A stretch of DNA of 64,000 nt, taken from NCBI RefSeq assembly GCF_000346465.2, contig NC_034012.1, positions 12,488,972-12,552,971 of the forward strand. The letters run 5' to 3'. Position 1 is the stretch's first letter, and each line of letters begins with the position of its first letter. This stretch comes from Prunus persica (taxonomy: Eukaryota > Streptophyta > Magnoliopsida > Rosales > Rosaceae). The notes beneath the pieces are model-generated. The model saw only the letters and a program-made list of their open reading frames with translations. It did no database searches and had not been told where the DNA came from. Shown in pieces: positions 37,471-50,140 of this stretch. A program made the position numbers and the translations under genes.

Positions 37471-38404
37471 GTTTCGTTCGAATGCCTGTCTTGTATAATC
37501 TGTGATTGACGATTCTCTGCATAAAGTTTTGAAATTTTAGAAGCTGTTTGTTGAATTGTTTGAATGAATGCAATTGCACTCTTACTCTCAGCAATATTTT
37601 GTTGAGTACTAAAATTTGAATGTTGTTTATTGCTTCATGATACCGTGTTGCAGTATATGTTAGCTTATTTGTCTTTCTTTCTTTTTTTCATTTGGGATTA
37701 GATTGAGTATATGATTAGACATGTTTTTGTACCAGTTTGAGAGTGATCTAGGACTGGTTGTAAGAAGGGAGAGATAGTCTTATAGTGCAATTTCCTTTGC
37801 TGTCCATCCTCATTGAAAAATCCAGAGTCATTAATGGTCGAACTAGTTATGATTTGTATGGTTTTAGCACTCAATAGGAAAAACCGAATCTTGATGCTGT
37901 CCTCCCTGCCACCTTTTTATGATGGCATTTGGCAGTGCACCATGGTTTCAATTTAAAGAGGTTGTTGCACGTAGTCAAGCAATTTGTAGTGTCGATGTAT
38001 TTCCGACCTTTTCAGTGGTCTTTCTAACAGTTGGTGCCATAGTTTTTCCTCTCTTTGTTTAATGTATCCTATCATCTGTCAGCTTGCAGTTCTCATTGAG
38101 TCTTAAAAGTGTGTGGTCTTGCATTTTATTGCATGTACTGCATACTAACATCTTGTTATTAAACAAAAATTTATGGTTGCAAGATCTAATTGGTAAAACA
38201 AGGGTAAAAAAATACAGAGACCGGTTAAGGAATTTCCACTGAGGAAAGAGAGTTCTGCAATTCAGAAGCCTGGTGCTGTTTTTATCTTGCATTCAGTGTT
38301 GAAAGGCTTGAATTTGGGAAGAACTCTCTCTCATTTTCCCTTTCCTCATATACAGTAGACTCTTTCTCATCAACACTGTTGACATATGCCTCTGAAAACC
38401 CAAC
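37471..38404. other. Intergenic between convergent genes
   Basis: 3' UTRs of the DUF1995 gene (+) and GAUT12 (-). No gene or repeat structure seen. Confidence 0.55.
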
Positions 38405-41400
38405 CTAGGATGCCCTTATATGACAGCTCTTGATGAATTTATCTGAGAAGTCGACATATTTTGCCCAAAATGGCCGAAGTTTCGGAAAAGCAATCTCTAG
38501 CCAAGGCTTTGCTCTCCCATTGAAATGGATGACACCAGCACTCTTAACATCAGCAGAACTTGTGTTTTCCTGATATCCCAGTCCCAACATGTGCCAAAAC
38601 GGATCAATAACATGGACATGGCCGTGGAATGCTATTAGCCCGGGGGGTAATGTTCCTAGCTGCCACAGGCTCAGGTCTGATTTCAAGTTCTGGATAGAGA
38701 TAATATTAGGATAAATTGGAATATGATAACACATTTTCCATGACATTCTTCTTGGGAAAGTTTAGAATATATAAAGGTGGAGTCATTCTTGAGGGCCTTA
38801 TATATGGCCCTTATGTGAGGTCCTATCTCTTAACTGTTGGATGATGCTAACCAATTTGATCTAATGGCTAACCAATTTGATCAAATGGTTAAGAGATAGG
38901 GCCTCACCTAAGGGCCATATATAAGGCACTCACTATAGAATTCTTGTATAAAGGTGACCTCGTACCTGTTCAAGCCAGTAGTGGTATGTAAGGCTTATAT
39001 TGGTTTTCCGCCAAGCGTCTAGATCAAAGATGTTCATGCCATAAGCCCATGCACATGAATTGGGATTGAAATTGTTCGATATCAAAGGATGAGAGAAGTT
39101 CAGATAACTCTTGAGCCGCTTTGACATCACAAAGTTATCTTCTCCCCTGCATGTTTCAACTGCTCCGTTGACCTTTCCATTCATATCAATATCCCATAAT
39201 GGTGAAAGATCCGTTTGAACTACTATGTCGTCATCCAAGAACACTACCTTATCGAGACTGGGAAACATCTGCATTGAGATTAAGCAGAGATTAGCACAAA
39301 TGCACAGAAAAACACAATGACTTCCAGAGCAATTAGGCTAAGCAAAATAGGCGTACGGAAGAATTACAAGTTCTCTTAAATGCTATTGAACCATAGTTAA
39401 GCATGTTACCTCTGGTAGATGTATTCTGATATGGTTCATCACTGAGTTGTACTTGGGACTAAGTGCCTGCAACTTTGCTGCAATGACATTAGGCTTATCT
39501 GTATTGTTTGCCACAATGGCTGATGACCCTCCTCTAAACTGCGATCTCACTTTTTGGTCTTTCTCCATTGCTTCCAACACTGGCACCTTCCCCTTTGTAA
39601 ACCAATCAAAATGGTGCAATGCCTTGACCTCAATTATAGCAGGCGATAAGGGATGCAAAGAAAACCATGCTTGCATGGGATAATACGTCTTTCTGTCTGT
39701 AATTATGTGAAGGACAACTTTGTGAGGGCGCAATGAGTTACGGACAAGCGAAGTGGCAACGACAGAGGCGGCGAGCACATTATCTGAAGCGAGGACAAAA
39801 TGGAAGTAGGAGTTGTCAACAAGGGCGGGGACGAGTTCAGCAGAAGGGAGCTGGAGGCGAGCAGCTGCATTGGAGGCATGCTCATTGGCTAACCTCAAGG
39901 CTAGGCAGTGAAGCTGTTTAGGTATGCTGCTTGATGCTACATGCCGGTATAAGTACTCTTGGATTTTGGCATTTCTTGTTCTCTGCTCAAGAAGTGTGAC
40001 CTGAAATATGCACATTGTCTCATAACTCAAAATACTCTTGCACCAAATAATACTTTTCTTATCAGTTCTGTTCACCAAAAGTGTGATAGTGTTTCGTAAT
40101 CCATTATTTTCGAACGAGTAAGATATCGATGTAGATGACACATCATTTGGTGAACAAATTTAGTAACTCTAGTATTATCGTTTCTTTATCGCGGTTTAGA
40201 GGGGGCAATATCACTGACACATTAATTAGTTTTCAAATGTGAAAAAAAAAAAAAAAAACTGAAAAGAAGTACCATATCTCTGAGCTTGACAGCAAAGGTC
40301 TTTGCGTCTGATTTGCCTTCCTTTATCTCAGCCATAAATTCGTCCAAGGACTGAGGAATATCAGATCTTCCTTGTAATTCATCTTTGCCGATGGGTTCTT
40401 CTAATATTTGGTATATCACTTCTGGGACCTTTCAGACATTAATAAAAACTCCAATTAGGGCACAAAACTTGCTTGAGCACCCCACATTGTTGTAGACAAA
40501 AAAAGAGACATAAGCTCATTAAATAATATCTTCAACCAGAAGTAGGAATTAGGAGATTACAGTAGAGTCAAGCCTTCTTCCCAAAATCTTGGGTCCTAGT
40601 CTTTTCCCCAAGCAACCTACCATTAAAACAAATATTAGGACTTTTATTTTATTTTACCAAGAACAAATATTAGGACTTACAAATAACTATAATAATTTAT
40701 AAAGTGTTTGATTAAATTTATTCATATAATTATTTTTACTATTATCTCCTTTTCATCTTTGTCACTCTTGGGTCCCTTTTGTTTACTAACACATTAAAAT
40801 TTAATAGGTCACAAATTTTCCAGAAAAAAAGTTAATAAATAACAAAAATTACATTATACCTGAATTATTACATAAAATTATAAAATAAATAAAAATTTAA
40901 AAAGGAGCAAGGCCACATCGAGCAAATTGACTCACTTCAAACCAGTATTATTGCTATAAAATAGATAGAAAAGACACTTGCTACCATGAAAAAAGAAAGA
41001 AAAGACACTTCAAATCAGTATTATTGTTATTAATTATAAGAAAAATTAAATAAGAAGGGAAAGCCTACATTGAGTGACTCATACTTTATATTAATAAAGG
41101 TCAGTTTTATTATACAAATTGGTCTTTCAGATTTTATTATACAAATTTTGTTATATTTCTCTTTTCTGAAGAAATATTTTTTTATATTAATAAAAGTGAA
41201 TTATTTATTTCATTCTCAAGCAATAATTTTTTTTACTAGAAAATATGAATTGAAAAAAAAATCAACCAAGATACTTTTTTCCTAATTTTTTTAATTATCT
41301 GATAAATATTTTTTTATGTTTATTTAAGTCACTATAAAAATTTATGTTTTCTAAACCAACAATAAATAAATAAATAAATAAAAGCAAGTGTAGGTTGTCC

Positions 41401-42433
41401 TGTGCTATTCATCTGATGCTTCAGATTTAGTGGCTTCAGAAATGGATTAGTGTGGGATAATTCATGATGTTGCACTAAACACCTTTATCAAATTATCATA
41501 TCCTGAAAGGAGCTTTGAGCCTTTTCACAATTTAAATAATTAGGGGTGCTTATGTAAATGCAGCTACTACCACATATTTCACATATCTACCAACTTGTAG
41601 TTAATTGGATTTCACATGAATTTGGATCCTATAAATAAATAAAATATTAAATTTTAAAAAAAGGTAAATGTTATTATATTGGTTAGAATCAAGAATAAAT
41701 TTTCCTAAAATGATCTTATCCAATGGTTGATAATCAAGTTTATTATATTAATACTAGCCTGCAATTGATTTCATCGAGACAGAAAAGACATGCTCTGTTA
41801 TGAAACCTAGATACTAACTAAGATGAATTAAAGATAAGTCCCACATGTATATCTTAATGCTTACAATTCTTGTTCTTTTCCTTTTTTTTATTTTTATTTT
41901 ATTTTTATAAATTTATTTATAAAGAATTATTGTTTTATCTGCAAGATTATCACCAGTTTTACAGATATTTACATCGCGTAAAACATAAAGTAATATTTTT
42001 GTTCGGATATCTAATATGTTATGTTGTTAGATTATAAATTTGAATTGTAAATTTAAATAAGAATTCACAGATAAATAATGCACATTATGATATTGAATTT
42101 GTAGGTTTGTTAGCTTTTCTTGCAGAAACACATGCATTCTTCTGGAGCCCTGAAACCAATGCTGCTACATATTCTTTAATAGCATAGCTTGAATAATATT
42201 GGGGTTGAATGAAAGTACATACCTATTGTGGAGCACTTGCGTTCTCCGTCAATGGTGTCCACTGCTGTCATAACAAACACAAACCTGAGAAGAAATGTGA
42301 AGAAGAGAATGGAGTAGAAGAGCATCCGGTACGAAAGCCGCCTCGACCCAACTTTCACTTTGATGAATTCTCTAACTCCCTTCCCTGGAAACACAGTCAC
42401 ATGCCTCAAGCTGGGTGATATGTGAAGCTGCAT
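38405..42433 (-). CDS. GAUT12: GAUT12/IRX8, GT8 galacturonosyltransferase-family protein
   Basis: A Golgi type II membrane glycosyltransferase required for xylan in secondary walls, probably through the xylan reducing-end sequence. Six exons: 42433-42223, 40616-40561, 40428-40273, 40000-39410, 39268-38966 and 38689-38405, giving 533 residues (Arabidopsis 535). A short basic cytosolic tail precedes a transmembrane helix at about 37-56 (MLFYSILFFTFLLRFVFVM). The GT8 domain carries the metal-binding DxD as FLDDDIVVQTD (DDD at 350-352), then the HFNGRAKPW motif. The tail FIKSCHIRAS is typical of IRX8. The 56-base exon 2 was placed by phase and by its CLGKRLGP sequence. Intron 1 is 1.6 kb, and the last intron contains a MITE. 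Confidence 0.96.
38790..38932. mobile_element. 143-bp hairpin MITE in the last GAUT12 intron
   Basis: The left arm TGAGGGCCTTATATATGGCC and the right arm, inverted TGAGTGCCTTATATATGGCC, extend through AGGTCCTATCTCTTAAC as near-perfect inverted repeats of about 50 bases. The loop holds two direct copies of CTAACCAATTTGATC. No clear target duplication was found. Confidence 0.8.
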
Positions 42434-44609
42434 TTTGTGTTTTGTTCAAGACACCCCCAGACACAAAAATCCAAACCCAGGCAAAGTATGTTGTTGTTAT
42501 TTTCTGAGGCAATTCAAATCACCAAAACAAGGACAGACTAGAATTGCAAGAACCCATGAAGGAGGAGTATGCTGTAAAAGGAAGGTTTTGATGGGGGCTT
42601 AAGGTAGCTATCTGTTACCTAACCTTGCTTAGTTTTTGGGCTATGGAGATATCAGGGTTTTGGGAGTATATTTTAATGTAGAGAGATGAAGGGGGGTTGT
42701 TAAGGAGAAAGAGACATGGGACTGATGTTTTTGCTTTTTCTGGTTTGGGATTTGGCTTGGTTTTGAAGGAGGGAAGTTAAGGGAGAAATGAGATAAAATG
42801 AAAAAAATTTATAATATATAATATTCAATTTGAGAAGAAGAAGATGGTAGTTTGGTGTTTGCTTGGCTTTGCATCCACATGAGGTTCTTAGCAGCAACTC
42901 AAAAACCTTGGACTATGGAGTCTTTGACAGAACAGGGCTTCTAAATGGATAATGACTCTTCCTCTCCCTATCTCTATGGGGTGGGTTTTGGTTGTTGGAG
43001 TGAAAATGCAGCAACATCTGATTTTATTTTTTTATTTTTTATTTCTAACAAACTGTAAATTGTCATGGCCTGCTTGGTATTTTTTTTTTCCTATTTGTCA
43101 TGGTTTGACTGCCATAAAATATTGTATTTTTATAAAAGGAAAGGGAAATAGGACCTTTATTGCTACAATTATAAATGGTATTTATTATTTCCTTTCACAA
43201 AGACTATGCACAGTTTTGGGGTTGGAATTTGGTGTATCTTGTTTTGACATCATTGACAGAATTGAAATGACCACTTCCCTTTGAATCATGAAAGTAATTT
43301 ATTCTCCTTTGACCAAAAAACAAATCTACCTTCTTTTTTCTATTTTTTACTTCTTCTTCTGTCCTATGGGACAGCCCAAATGAACACATAAACCCAACCA
43401 GGGATAACCTTGGGCTGAGGAACTCTATCTTGAAGACAGACACCCAAACATGATCTTTTAGACACCCATTCTCAAATTTTAAAATCAAAAAATTTCTCAT
43501 CTCCTAACCCAAGTGCTCTAACCCCTCTCCACCTCTAACTTAAATCACATAAGAATTGCATAGACTGTCTTTCTTAGTAAATGTAGTAACAAACTATTCT
43601 CCAAATTGATTTTGAAGAGAAAATTTAAGGCTTTTGCGTTATTAAAAACAATATTTGATTTTGATAAAAATACGAGTTAGTGTTTTGTACAATAAGCGAA
43701 AAGCACACGAGCTCAAAGACTGCTCATCGTGAATTTTTAATTCACGCTCTGCCCAAATTAAATATGTGCATTTTCAATTGATCACATAAATTCATTATGC
43801 ACAGCCTTCAAATAACTACATGTCACGAACTTGTGTAGTTTTAGGATTCTTCAAAATAAGTTGGTTAGATTGGAACTGATGAACACTTTTAGATGTGATT
43901 TCAAAATTTAAAAGCTTGCTTTACATACTTCTGGCATCTAAAGGGGATGTGTCAAAGGTTGCTCCTAGTGAGTCCCAAGGTGGGCTGTCTGTCTGTATTG
44001 GTCTAGTCCCAAGCAACTTTACTTAATTCCACATGCTTCTGCCATGTCTGAGAATTGAGAGATCATCCATCAGTAAATTCTCATCACACTCGAAGAAGTT
44101 GACGGTACGTCTATCAGGAAAAAGAACAAGGACAAAAGCCAAAGGAATTCAGTAGTGGTCACAGAAAGCGAAAGGAAGCCTGCTTCTGGCTGCTCTGTGT
44201 TGTTTGGGGATACAAACGACCTGTTGTTAAATTGCAAAGCAAAGTATATGTGTAGTAGTTTTGCTGATAATCAGGTTTAGAGTGTGCTTATGTATCATAG
44301 AGGATTCTAGAAATTTACTCTGTTAATGATACCTTGTTTTCTTCTGGTGATCCTCTAATTGTTAGAAATTTTATATATTTTCTATTTTGAGCTTTGTCTG
44401 ATTATTGGGTGTTGAAGAATATGAAGTTCACATCGAAAACTTAACAAAATAAAATACAACTTATAATGAATAGTTCTACTATTAATAGCATAAGGCCTTT
44501 TTACATAAAACCCCACACCTTCGAGTATACAGGTGGATTGGACATGTGAATTGTCCTGGTTAAATATTATGAGGATCAAAGACATCCCTCACATATTGGA
44601 GTGGAAAAC
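42434..44609. other. Intergenic, GAUT12 promoter side
   Basis: No gene recognised. Short ORFs (42952-43284, 43204-43500) overlap on opposite strands. The first 500 bases should hold the GAUT12 leader and promoter. Confidence 0.5.
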
Positions 44610-45146
44610 TAAGAAATTTTTAAATGACACCTTCCGCGTATTTGCAATTTTATGTTAGAATTTAGATGTTACAATATTAAAAAAATATATCCTTTTCCTA
44701 CTCTTGTTCTTGTTTTCCTCCTTTCCTCTATCTCTCCATTGGTCCATCGATAATTTTCATTCTCTTCACTTTGCTCATGTATTTCTAAGAGCATCTACAA
44801 TTATGCTTTCTATTTTTCAGTTAAAATTTAACTAAAAACACACAAAAGTTATTTTAGGAACTCTCTACAAAATTTTAACTCCAATCATACTTCATAGTTT
44901 AAGAAGTCATAAATACTATAATTATTTTTTAATTCAATATAATTGGTCCATCTCTATAAGAAGTAATAAAAAAAAATAGTTAGCGTTAATTAAAAGTTTA
45001 AACTATGCATAAAACAAAGCAACGTTAAATTATAGAAAACCATTAGGAGTCCTTTGTCCAATTATTGAGTGTTGAAGTTAAGGAGTGGCTTGAGAAGACC
45101 AAGCAGATGGAAAGTGAAGTGCGCCTACTTTTGGGGGCTCTTAAGA
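44610..45146 (+). pseudogene. Remnant of a second CC-NBS-LRR gene copy
   Basis: Two pieces match the intact NLR at 50825-53927. 44610-44780 resembles its upstream region at 50515-50680: GACACCTTCC, then ATTTTATGTTAGA, TTCTTGTTCTTG and TTTTCATT segments in the same order. 45075-45146 resembles coiled-coil exon sequence at 51023-51110: GTTAAGGAGTGGCTTGA (VKEWLE) and CCTACTTTTGG. An AT-rich insertion separates the two pieces, and a copia fragment cuts off what follows. The rest of the gene is missing. Confidence 0.65.
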
Positions 45147-45149
45147 AAA

Positions 45150-46119
45150 TAAACAAGAGAATATTTTGCTGAATACTTAGTTATATATTCAATAAACAAT
45201 TCGTACAAGGTATATATACATGAGCGAAGCTCCAGTGCGTCAACCTTCTAAGGCTAAATAATCGTGATCCACTATTTGTGGGATTTGACTAATCTATTCT
45301 AGGAAACTAGATATATTACAATATAATTCTAATACTCCCCCTCAAGTTGGAGAGTGAATATTATGAAGTCCCAACTTGTTACATAATATCACATATAGAT
45401 CTTTCCCCAAAGCCAACTGGAAGTGTGTAGATACGTGCAATGGGCTAATTACTTTGCAATTTTTCTCGAACTATGTGACAGTTTATTTCAATGTGCTTTG
45501 TACGTTCATGAAAAACAGGATTCGCCACAATATACAAAGCAACTTGATTATCACAGTATAATGGTGTAGGAGCTAATTGTAGAACTCTTAAATCTTGCAA
45601 TATGTATCGCAACCAAGTTAACTCCAAGCATGTATTTGCCATAGCTCGATATTCGGCTTTTGCTGATGATCTAGAAATATTGGCTTGTTTCTTGGATTTC
45701 CATGATATGAGAGAATTTTCAAGAAAAACACAATAACCTGTAACTGACCTTCTTGTGGCACGACAACCACCCCATTCTGAATCACAAAATGCTCTTAAGG
45801 CAAGATTGTTGGTAGCAGAGAATAACATACCTTAACCAAGAGTACCTTTGACATTTTTGAGGATCTGTGTGGCAGCATCCCAATGTGGTTTTCGAGGCTC
45901 ATGCATGAATTGACTTAGTGTCCGAACAGAATAAACTATATGAGGTCTCGTGAGAGTAAGATAAATCAGTCGTCCAACCAATCTTCTGTACTTAGTTGGG
46001 TCATTCAACAATGCTTCATCTGTCGGGGTGAGCTTTAAGTTCTATTCCGTGGGAAACTTCTCTGGGCGTGCTATTGAAAGTCATGAATCTTGTAGAATAT
46101 CCAGTGCGTATTTTTTTTT
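45150..46119 (-). mobile_element. 3' part of a Ty1/copia retrotransposon
   Basis: On the minus strand the order is reverse-transcriptase end, RNase H, polypurine tract, LTR. RNase H is coded at 45828-45445 with AFCDSEWGGCRATRRSVTGY, SRSSAKAEYRAM and CDNQVALYIVANPVFHERTKHIE, all typical of copia. Upstream frame remnants (RLVGRLIYLTLTRPHI) are interrupted by a stop. The polypurine tract (AACTTGAGGGGGAG on the minus strand) ends at 45335, next to an LTR of about 180 bases (about 45150-45334, start TATTAGAATTATATTG). Everything 5' of the late pol region is missing, and the copy is broken at 46119. Confidence 0.85.
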
Positions 46120-46583
46120 ATAGCGTTATGTCCCTAACATACGTATACAGGTGACAAGCCCTACCTCCATTGTAGGCAAGCTACTTCACGAGTACAAACT
46201 CAATGAAGTCTTTTTCAAGTGCTATGTCTCCAGACATACACTTACAAGATACAGTGAGAATTAAAGTTTAAAAGACAACTGAAAATTGCATAGCAAAATG
46301 GCCAACCAACCAAGTTCAACAAGAAATAAGGTGGTCAACCAAAGACCACTTATTGAAAGAAAATTACAAAGTTTAAAAATAGCAAAAATGAACTACATCT
46401 ACTAGGGGACTTTAGTAGATGACCTTTAGCCAATCACATCCTCAACTGCACTGGCAACTGTCTCACTTTGCTCAACTAGCACCATCTGCTCAATTGCCTC
46501 GGCTGCCTGCTTCTTCGCATCTGCCTTAGCCTCATTAGCTACGCCACCTTAGGCGTTGTCTTCCTTCATTGCAGCTTCATATG

Positions 46584-48700
46584 CTATCTGCTCTTCAACT
46601 GCTTCTGCATCCACAACATTGATCTGCTCACTCTAGGCAGGGGCAGGTCAAGACAGAATTGCTTACCATCATTATCTTCGAGAGGGTAGCAAGGAGAAGC
46701 ATTGTTTCGGCAATCCAAGTATCCCAGCTTGTATGCATTAGCAGCAATCTCATGCTTAGACACCTTCGTGGCTTCCACATGGGTGTCAAACTTGGCCAGC
46801 AGCTTGTCATGATCCTGGGCCAGAGCAGCATGCTTACGTTCGAGGCAAAAGTAGGCTTCCTTGCGCTCGAGCAGAGTAGCCATAAGAGACTTGAGCTTAC
46901 CATCTTTTTGGCCAACAGAACTCTTGAGCGCAGATATACTCTCATTCATCTCGAAAATCCTCGCATCATGGCGAATTCGCTCGTTCGAGAGCTTATCAGT
47001 CAGGTCAGCATTCTTCTTCACCAGCTCGTCAAGCAGGCAGAAGATGGGGCAACATCACGTTAGTTCCGCATGGACCTAATAGCAAAAACCACCCCTTTTT
47101 GAAGATGATACATGGCAGCTTCTTCTTACTTATCTAAGGGAAGGCTTGAGAAGGCACCAAGGTCACCAGCTCGATACACGTGGCCAACTAGCTTAGCACA
47201 AGTAGATGGACTTGACAGAAAGCTTGTTTTCAGCAGATCAGACACGGGCTCACACCCAGCAGAGCTATCACCAATTCCCGGACCGGCAGTTCGCGCAATT
47301 GGAGGACTCTTCGCTCGAATAGACGATTCTTTAACTCTATTGGCTGCAACTTGCAACATTGAGTCAGCTCCGCACTTGACTGTTCGTGGCCCCGCGGATG
47401 AGTCATAGTTGCTAGGCAGAGGTACAGTCCTCTTAGTTTGATCCCCATATCGGCGCAGACGACCCAAACCTTGCTTCTCAGCTGCCTCCTTACAAGGCAG
47501 ATCACGAGTTTTAGGCAGTACGGGCTGAGACTTGAGCAGAATATCCCGGACCTCCTGCATGCCATTGGCCTTCTTACTGTTCGCGCTGACGAGGCACTTG
47601 ATCCCAGCAGGCGACTCATGAACAACTCAAATATGGACCTTCTCAGCAGACAAGACCCCCTTTGAGGAAGATTTTCTTGTGGCAAAAGAGGATCTCGACT
47701 GCCTTCGCTGTGGAGACGTATCCCTTGATCGTGAGACTGCGGCTTCATCGCTGATGGGTATACTGCTCGCCTTCCTATCCTTGGGGGACTCGATCGATGA
47801 CTCCTCCTCCTACTCAACTAGCATGTTACTTAGGTCCGAGCCATGCAGCTTCTACCTTTCAATATCTTTAGTAGGGGGTAGGCTGCAGACCTTCTTCCGA
47901 TGTTCGTTCAGCAGCCAACGCCATTCACAAAACTGGAAGGGAATGTTCAAAGCCTGCAGAACCTTGGTCATGTTCGGGTCGAGAACAAGCTTCTTACGAA
48001 TGACATTCTGTACAAGTAGAAGACAAAAGTCAGTCAAACACATAGCAAGAACATTCCCTGGTAACTGTAGCAGACCAAAGGGATGCAACTTACCATCAGA
48101 GTAGGTGAGAGGAACGAGCGGATAGTCGCCAACCTCCCCTTCCCATCTGCCATTGACTTCCAGCACGTCCTTACTCCACACATGATCCTCTTGACTCAGA
48201 CTATCAAACAACATGGCTTTGCACACGCAAACTTGGGCATACTTCTCGAAGCATCTCACCTAGAAAAAGTAGAAGAATTCTTGCACGATCAGACCTAGCT
48301 TGAAGAAGCGGCTTAAATTTTCAAAGCATACGACAGCCCGATAAACATTCGGAGTATACTGGCTCAGGGCACACTCCATGGCGCAAAGCACATGCCTGAA
48401 AAATTTTGACAGCGGAAATGTGAAGCTTAACGAGAAATAGAAGGGACGGAACGTGATAATCCTTGCGCCTAGGTTGTTCGGATCCACACGAGGTACGCTG
48501 TCGGACGAGGGCTCCGCCAACTTGACATGCACGTCCTTGGGAATGGCGGAGTCAAAAAGTGCACGCCATATTTTGAATTGGGCCTCAGTGGTGATATGGT
48601 GCAAATTTGCCACGAACCTCTCTTTGGGTACTTGGAAGCCACCCCACAGGTACAAGGGCCCTTGCAAGCTTGGTGATCGGCTCATTCCTTTAGAAGACAT
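46584..48700 (-). pseudogene. Antisense ORF of the gypsy element (gypsy-type transposon / plant mobile domain-like)
   Basis: The ATG at 48700 opens MSSKGMSRSPSLQGPLY. The conserved block follows: ITFRPFYFSLSFTFPLSKFF, CAMECALSQYTPNVYRAV and FENLSRFFKLGLIVQEFFYF. This is the Pfam 'putative gypsy type transposon' domain as I recognise it. A TAG at 48260-48262 sits where related proteins continue with E. The same frame goes on with VRCFEKYAQV and DHVWSKDVLEVNGRWEGEVGD to 47852. Coiled-coil-rich parts follow in other frames (SPP and Ser-rich around 47200-47560; ERKEAYFCLERKHAALAQDHDKLL near 46800). Several breaks make it inactive. A minus-strand TATA-like TTTAAATA lies at 49371-49378. Confidence 0.7.
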
Positions 48701-49578
48701 GGTCACTGAGCAGCTACAAAAAAATAACGAAGAAAATTGCAAGTTAAAATTCCTAGTTTGTGGCTCAAGAAAACCAAAAACAAAAACAAAAACAAAAAAG
48801 AAAAGTAGGTCTAGCAAGTTGCAACCCAATATGCAGAGGAGTCCAGCTCCTGCCAGCTTGAGCCCACTTGGCGCACAGCACATGTGGCCCAGCGTCGTCG
48901 ATGCCTAGCTCGCGCCTCCAGCCCAGGCCTACTTCGCTTCCTCCAGCCTCCAGCCCATGACGCACATAGCAGTTCGCGTGGCCCAGCAGCGACGCCCAAC
49001 GAGCATGGCCCATTCCTTCGCACGCTAGCTCGAGCCCAAGAGCGCAGCCTTAGTCCAAAGCAAGGCCAACCTTTACGCGCCTGTTCGAGCCCAAACCGCA
49101 GCCTCCACGCACCTAGCCCACTCTAGCGCAAGGCTAGCCCTCATGCATGTCTCCAGCACCAGGCTCACTCCACACAGACCCAGGTTGCGCCTCACTCCTT
49201 GCTGCCAAAAGCTCACCACGCTAGACCCACAGCCAAGAAAACAAAATACACATATATATAAGTATATATATTTTTAGCTTGAATCAATTTACCTAGGGAT
49301 GCACTCTCTCCTATGACAAAAATATGGGAAGTGTTTCTTGCAATTTGAAGACAAGCAAGGAAGAGCCTCATATTTAAAGCGACTGGGGTTCCCTGACCTA
49401 GAAGGAATCCCAAGCCCATTCCGACTGGGAGTCCAATTTCAGAAAATTAGCAAGTCAAAAACCTCCTCCACGTAGGAGCCAAAGTCATAGAAGGACGGCA
49501 ATTACAGCTGGACAACCCAACAATTAATTCACACATCCTCCATGCCACAACGTGCTATGCAGAAGCTGGGGGGGCATT

Positions 49579-50140
49579 TGTGAAAGCAAATATTTCGCAT
49601 TAGGTCAAATAATTAGGCTAATCAATTTGGGAATTATTTGACCTAATTGGGAGTTACCTAACCTAATTGGGAGATTATTATATTTAAATGGGATGTATTT
49701 GATTCTTACCTTAATTAGGGATTTGATTTAAATCAAATCCCTAATTACACCAACCTCGGGCAATCAGGAAGAATAATTCCTTTCCATCTACGGAATTATT
49801 CTTCTGAAACCCTAGCCTTCGAGCCACCTATAAATAGATGGCTACACACAAGAGTTGAGGTACGTCTAAATTCCTACTAAAACTCTGCATAAATTATCCC
49901 TCACAAACCCTAGCCACCATATTCTTTCTCTCTCTCACACACGGCTTCGGCCACCACACACGGCTCTGGCCACTCGGTTTTCCTACAAACACCCTACCTA
50001 ACTTAGGCATCGGAGGGCCTTTGGCCAACACCCCCGGGTATGGTCATTTTACTCCAATTTGTTTTACAGGGAGAAAGAGAAGCGAAGAAGACGAAGGAAT
50101 CTTAGGTGAATATTCTCGTGGGACGAAAATCGCTCCCACA
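49579..50140 (+). repeat. 3' LTR of the gypsy element
   Basis: Starts TGTGAAAGC directly after the polypurine tract and ends GCTCCCACA, giving TG...CA borders and 562 bases. A strong plus-strand TATA box, TATAAATAG, lies at 49829-49837, and the R region would start about 30 bases later. U5 is rich in CCGGCTCT/GGCTTCGGCC-like repeats (ACACACGGCT twice near 49935-49965). Confidence 0.75.

Larger units (their letters stand above)
46120..50140 (+). mobile_element. 3' end of a Tat-like Ty3/gypsy retrotransposon
   Basis: A polypurine tract (AGAAGCTGGGGGGGCA, 49561-49576) stands just before an LTR on the plus strand, so the element runs plus. No pol sequence is seen; the copy starts at the junction with the copia fragment. 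Between the break and the LTR lies a long minus-strand ORF (pseudogene, 46584-48700). From memory, Tat-lineage elements carry extra antisense ORFs between pol and the 3' LTR, which fits. The 5' LTR is absent, so no target duplication can be checked. Confidence 0.65.

Noticed and set aside
43204..43500. Minus-strand ORF of 98 residues upstream of GAUT12
   Set aside because: Low-complexity Lys-rich stretch, no splice signals and no family.
48453..49126. Plus-strand ORFs over the gypsy antisense ORF and the GC-rich flank
   Set aside because: Shadow frames in GC-richer sequence; the minus strand carries the recognisable domain.
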